In this document: piece after piece, positions 62,684 through 64,000 of the stretch
Numbering within the stretch: the first letter of the stretch is position 1
How the letters are laid out: each line of letters begins with the position of its first letter
Assembly (NCBI RefSeq): GCF_019733355.1
Contig: NZ_JAIHLQ010000001.1
Location: 186,001-250,000, forward strand
Source: Pseudomonas baetica
GTDB lineage: Bacteria > Pseudomonadota > Gammaproteobacteria > Pseudomonadales > Pseudomonadaceae
Length of the DNA: 64,000 bases
Direction: 5' to 3'
Translations under genes and position numbers: made by a program
Notes under the pieces: model-generated
The model's database searches: none
The model's input: only the letters and a program-made list of their open reading frames with translations
Told to the model about the DNA's origin: nothing

Positions 62684-63676
62684 ATGACTTCAGTGAAAGA
62701 CGTTGCACTGCTGGCCGGCGTGTCCCTGATGACGGTTTCTCGAGCGCTCAACAACCCGGAAAAACTGAGCCCCGAAACCCTTCTGCGGGTGCGTCGCGCC
62801 ATCGATGAACTGCAATTCGTACCGAGCTTGTCGGCGCGCAAAATGCGCGGCGACAACCTCCAGTCGCGAACCATCGGTGTGTTCGCGCTGGACACCGCGA
62901 CCACACCGTTTGCCGTCGAGTTGCTGCTGTCCATTGAACAGACCGCGCAGCAGGCGGGCTGGAATGTGTTCATCCTCAACCTGTTGAGCAACCCACCCAC
63001 CGACCAAAACATCGATCTGATGTTGTCGCACCGTCCCGACGGGCTGATCTTCAGCGCCATGGGCTTTCGCCAGGTGTGCATTCCCGAGCGTTTGAAGAGC
63101 AAACCCCTGGTACTTGCCAATTGCCTGGCGGATGACAGTCGCCTGGTGAGTTATGTGCCCGACGACGAAACGGGGCAGTATCGCGCTGTACATCACGCAT
63201 TGAGCCAAGGCTATCGGCGCCCTCTGTGTATCAATCTGCCAAAACAGAGTCTGGCCTGGGACCTGCGACAAAAAGGCTTGCAGCGTGCCTGCCAGGCATT
63301 TGGCCTTGCGCCTGACGCAGTCCTGCAATACGACCTTTGCGATCATGATGCCTATGGTGAAGCCGCCGCCATCCTCGACCGGCACATCATTGATGGTCGT
63401 CCCCAATTCGACATTCTGATCTGTGGCAACGACCGCATTGCCTTTTGTGCCTATCAGTTACTGTTGGGCCGTGGCCTGAAAATTCCCGACGATGTCGCCG
63501 TTCTCGGCTACGACAACATGATCGGTATCGCTGAGCTGTTCATCCCGCCGCTGACCACAGTGCAACTGCCGTACTACGAGATCGGTCGCAAGGCTGCCCG
63601 GCACCTGATCGAGTCCCTCGACGAATCGGGAGCCCAGCCAGTTGATTGTCCATTGGTGGTCAGGGCATCACTATAA
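62684..63676 (+). CDS. LacI family repressor of the sucrose cluster
   Basis: A 330-residue LacI/GalR-type regulator. The helix-turn-helix is TSVKDVALLAGVSLMTVSRALNNPEKLSPET, with hinge FVPSLSARKMRG. The ligand domain is a periplasmic-binding-protein fold (LIFSAMGFRQVCIPE, ILICGNDRIAFCAYQLL, VAVLGYDNMIGIAELFIPPLTTVQLPYYEIG). It probably senses sucrose or a fructoside and binds the GTTAACGTTAAC site upstream of the importer. It lies 75 bp after the hydrolase gene. Confidence 0.92.
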   Translation: MTSVKDVALLAGVSLMTVSRALNNPEKLSPETLLRVRRAIDELQFVPSLSARKMRGDNLQSRTIGVFALDTATTPFAVELLLSIEQTAQQAGWNVFILNLLSNPPTDQNIDLMLSHRPDGLIFSAMGFRQVCIPERLKSKPLVLANCLADDSRLVSYVPDDETGQYRAVHHALSQGYRRPLCINLPKQSLAWDLRQKGLQRACQAFGLAPDAVLQYDLCDHDAYGEAAAILDRHIIDGRPQFDILICGNDRIAFCAYQLLLGRGLKIPDDVAVLGYDNMIGIAELFIPPLTTVQLPYYEIGRKAARHLIESLDESGAQPVDCPLVVRASL

Positions 63677-63742
63677 GCATTAGGTGATAGCACACCCGCC
63701 TGCTTTCGATTGGCCATTCGCCTGTCACGCACCCATCGGTGT

Positions 63743-64000
63743 TCAGCCTTCGGCGAACTCGCGCAGCACCTTGCCATCCATGCGATACCTCACCCATTCT
63801 TCCTGTGGTTGGGCGCCGAGGGATTTGTAGAAGTCGATGGCCGGGGTGTTCCAGTCGAGCACGCTCCATTCGAAGCGGCCGCAGTCGTTGTCGCAGGCGA
63901 TTTTTGCCAGATGGCGCAACAGGGTTTTGCCGGCGCCGCCACCGCGTTGTTCCGGGGTGATATAGAGGTCTTCGAGGTACAGGCAGTTGCTGCCCAGCCA
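63743..64000 (-). CDS. GNAT family N-acetyltransferase (5' end cut by window edge)
   Basis: The last 85 residues of a GNAT enzyme: LYLEDLYITPEQRGGGAGKTLLRHLAKIA (acetyl-CoA binding motif A, RGGGAGKTLL) and FEWSVLDWNTPAIDFYKSLGAQPQEEW, which fits the diamine/SSAT-like group of Pseudomonas acetyltransferases. The N-terminus lies beyond the window. Substrate not determined. Confidence 0.88.
   Translation of the reverse strand, partial: WLGSNCLYLEDLYITPEQRGGGAGKTLLRHLAKIACDNDCGRFEWSVLDWNTPAIDFYKSLGAQPQEEWVRYRMDGKVLREFAEG

Overview
The window reads as a chromosome segment of a fluorescent-group Pseudomonas. Evidence: GC-rich core genes, the copies of the Pseudomonas REP element built on TTGCTCGCGAA / GTGGGAGC in the gaps between genes, a CsrA/Rsm-family regulator, the NAGGN osmoprotectant operon, a PPK2-type polyphosphate:AMP phosphotransferase and the ETF/ETF-QO locus. 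No tRNA, rRNA, CRISPR array, intact insertion sequence or integrase was seen.

Layout. 1-8.9 kb is housekeeping: a BolA-family gene cut by the window edge, a DUF2059 protein, fumC, an EamA exporter, a small DUF6316-type protein, a thiolase, pap and mnmC. 8.9-15.3 kb is accessory: a 1611-residue leucine-rich-repeat protein with a NEL-type E3 ubiquitin ligase domain (visible Cys-x-Asp), transcribed divergently across an AT-rich gap from a 463-residue protein that resembles only its N-terminal part. 15.5-20.4 kb is the NAGGN operon (amidotransferase, GNAT/ATP-grasp synthetase, M42 peptidase), followed by a YheU-like protein and a CsrA paralogue. 21-30.6 kb holds YnfA, an SDR, a DUF3309 peptide, an LTA-synthase-like membrane sulfatase, a START protein, a cysteine-cluster protein, a MocR regulator and an OmpA/DUF4398/solute-binding operon. 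30.6-34.5 kb is etfBA divergent from the ETF-ubiquinone oxidoreductase gene, with a readable promoter and two palindromes. 34.7-42 kb is an AraC regulator divergent from a zinc alcohol dehydrogenase, then a D-galactonate operon (dgoK-dgoA-dgoD-MFS-IclR).

42.7-54.9 kb is the most unusual part: a TetR regulator and a biosynthetic cluster of an extended SDR, a divergent acyl-adenylate ligase, a HAD-IB phosphatase, an FAD monooxygenase, a three-domain ACP protein (third domain degenerate), a 1138-residue KS / KS-like / double-hotdog fusion, an SRPBCC protein and an outer-membrane barrel. The hotdog part carries a motif like that of AfsA, the enzyme that joins a beta-ketoacyl-ACP to dihydroxyacetone phosphate for gamma-butyrolactones. 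With a phosphatase and a TetR regulator beside it, this suggests a butenolide, furan or gamma-butyrolactone-like pathway in Pseudomonas; that is inference. The REP elements found elsewhere are absent from about 41 to 63.7 kb.

55.1-63.7 kb is a sucrose (or related fructoside) uptake and cleavage cluster: a LamB/ScrY-like porin divergent from an ABC importer (binding protein, two permeases, ATPase), a cytoplasmic GH32 fructosidase and a LacI regulator, with a perfect 12-bp LacI-type palindrome between porin and importer. The window ends in a truncated GNAT acetyltransferase gene.
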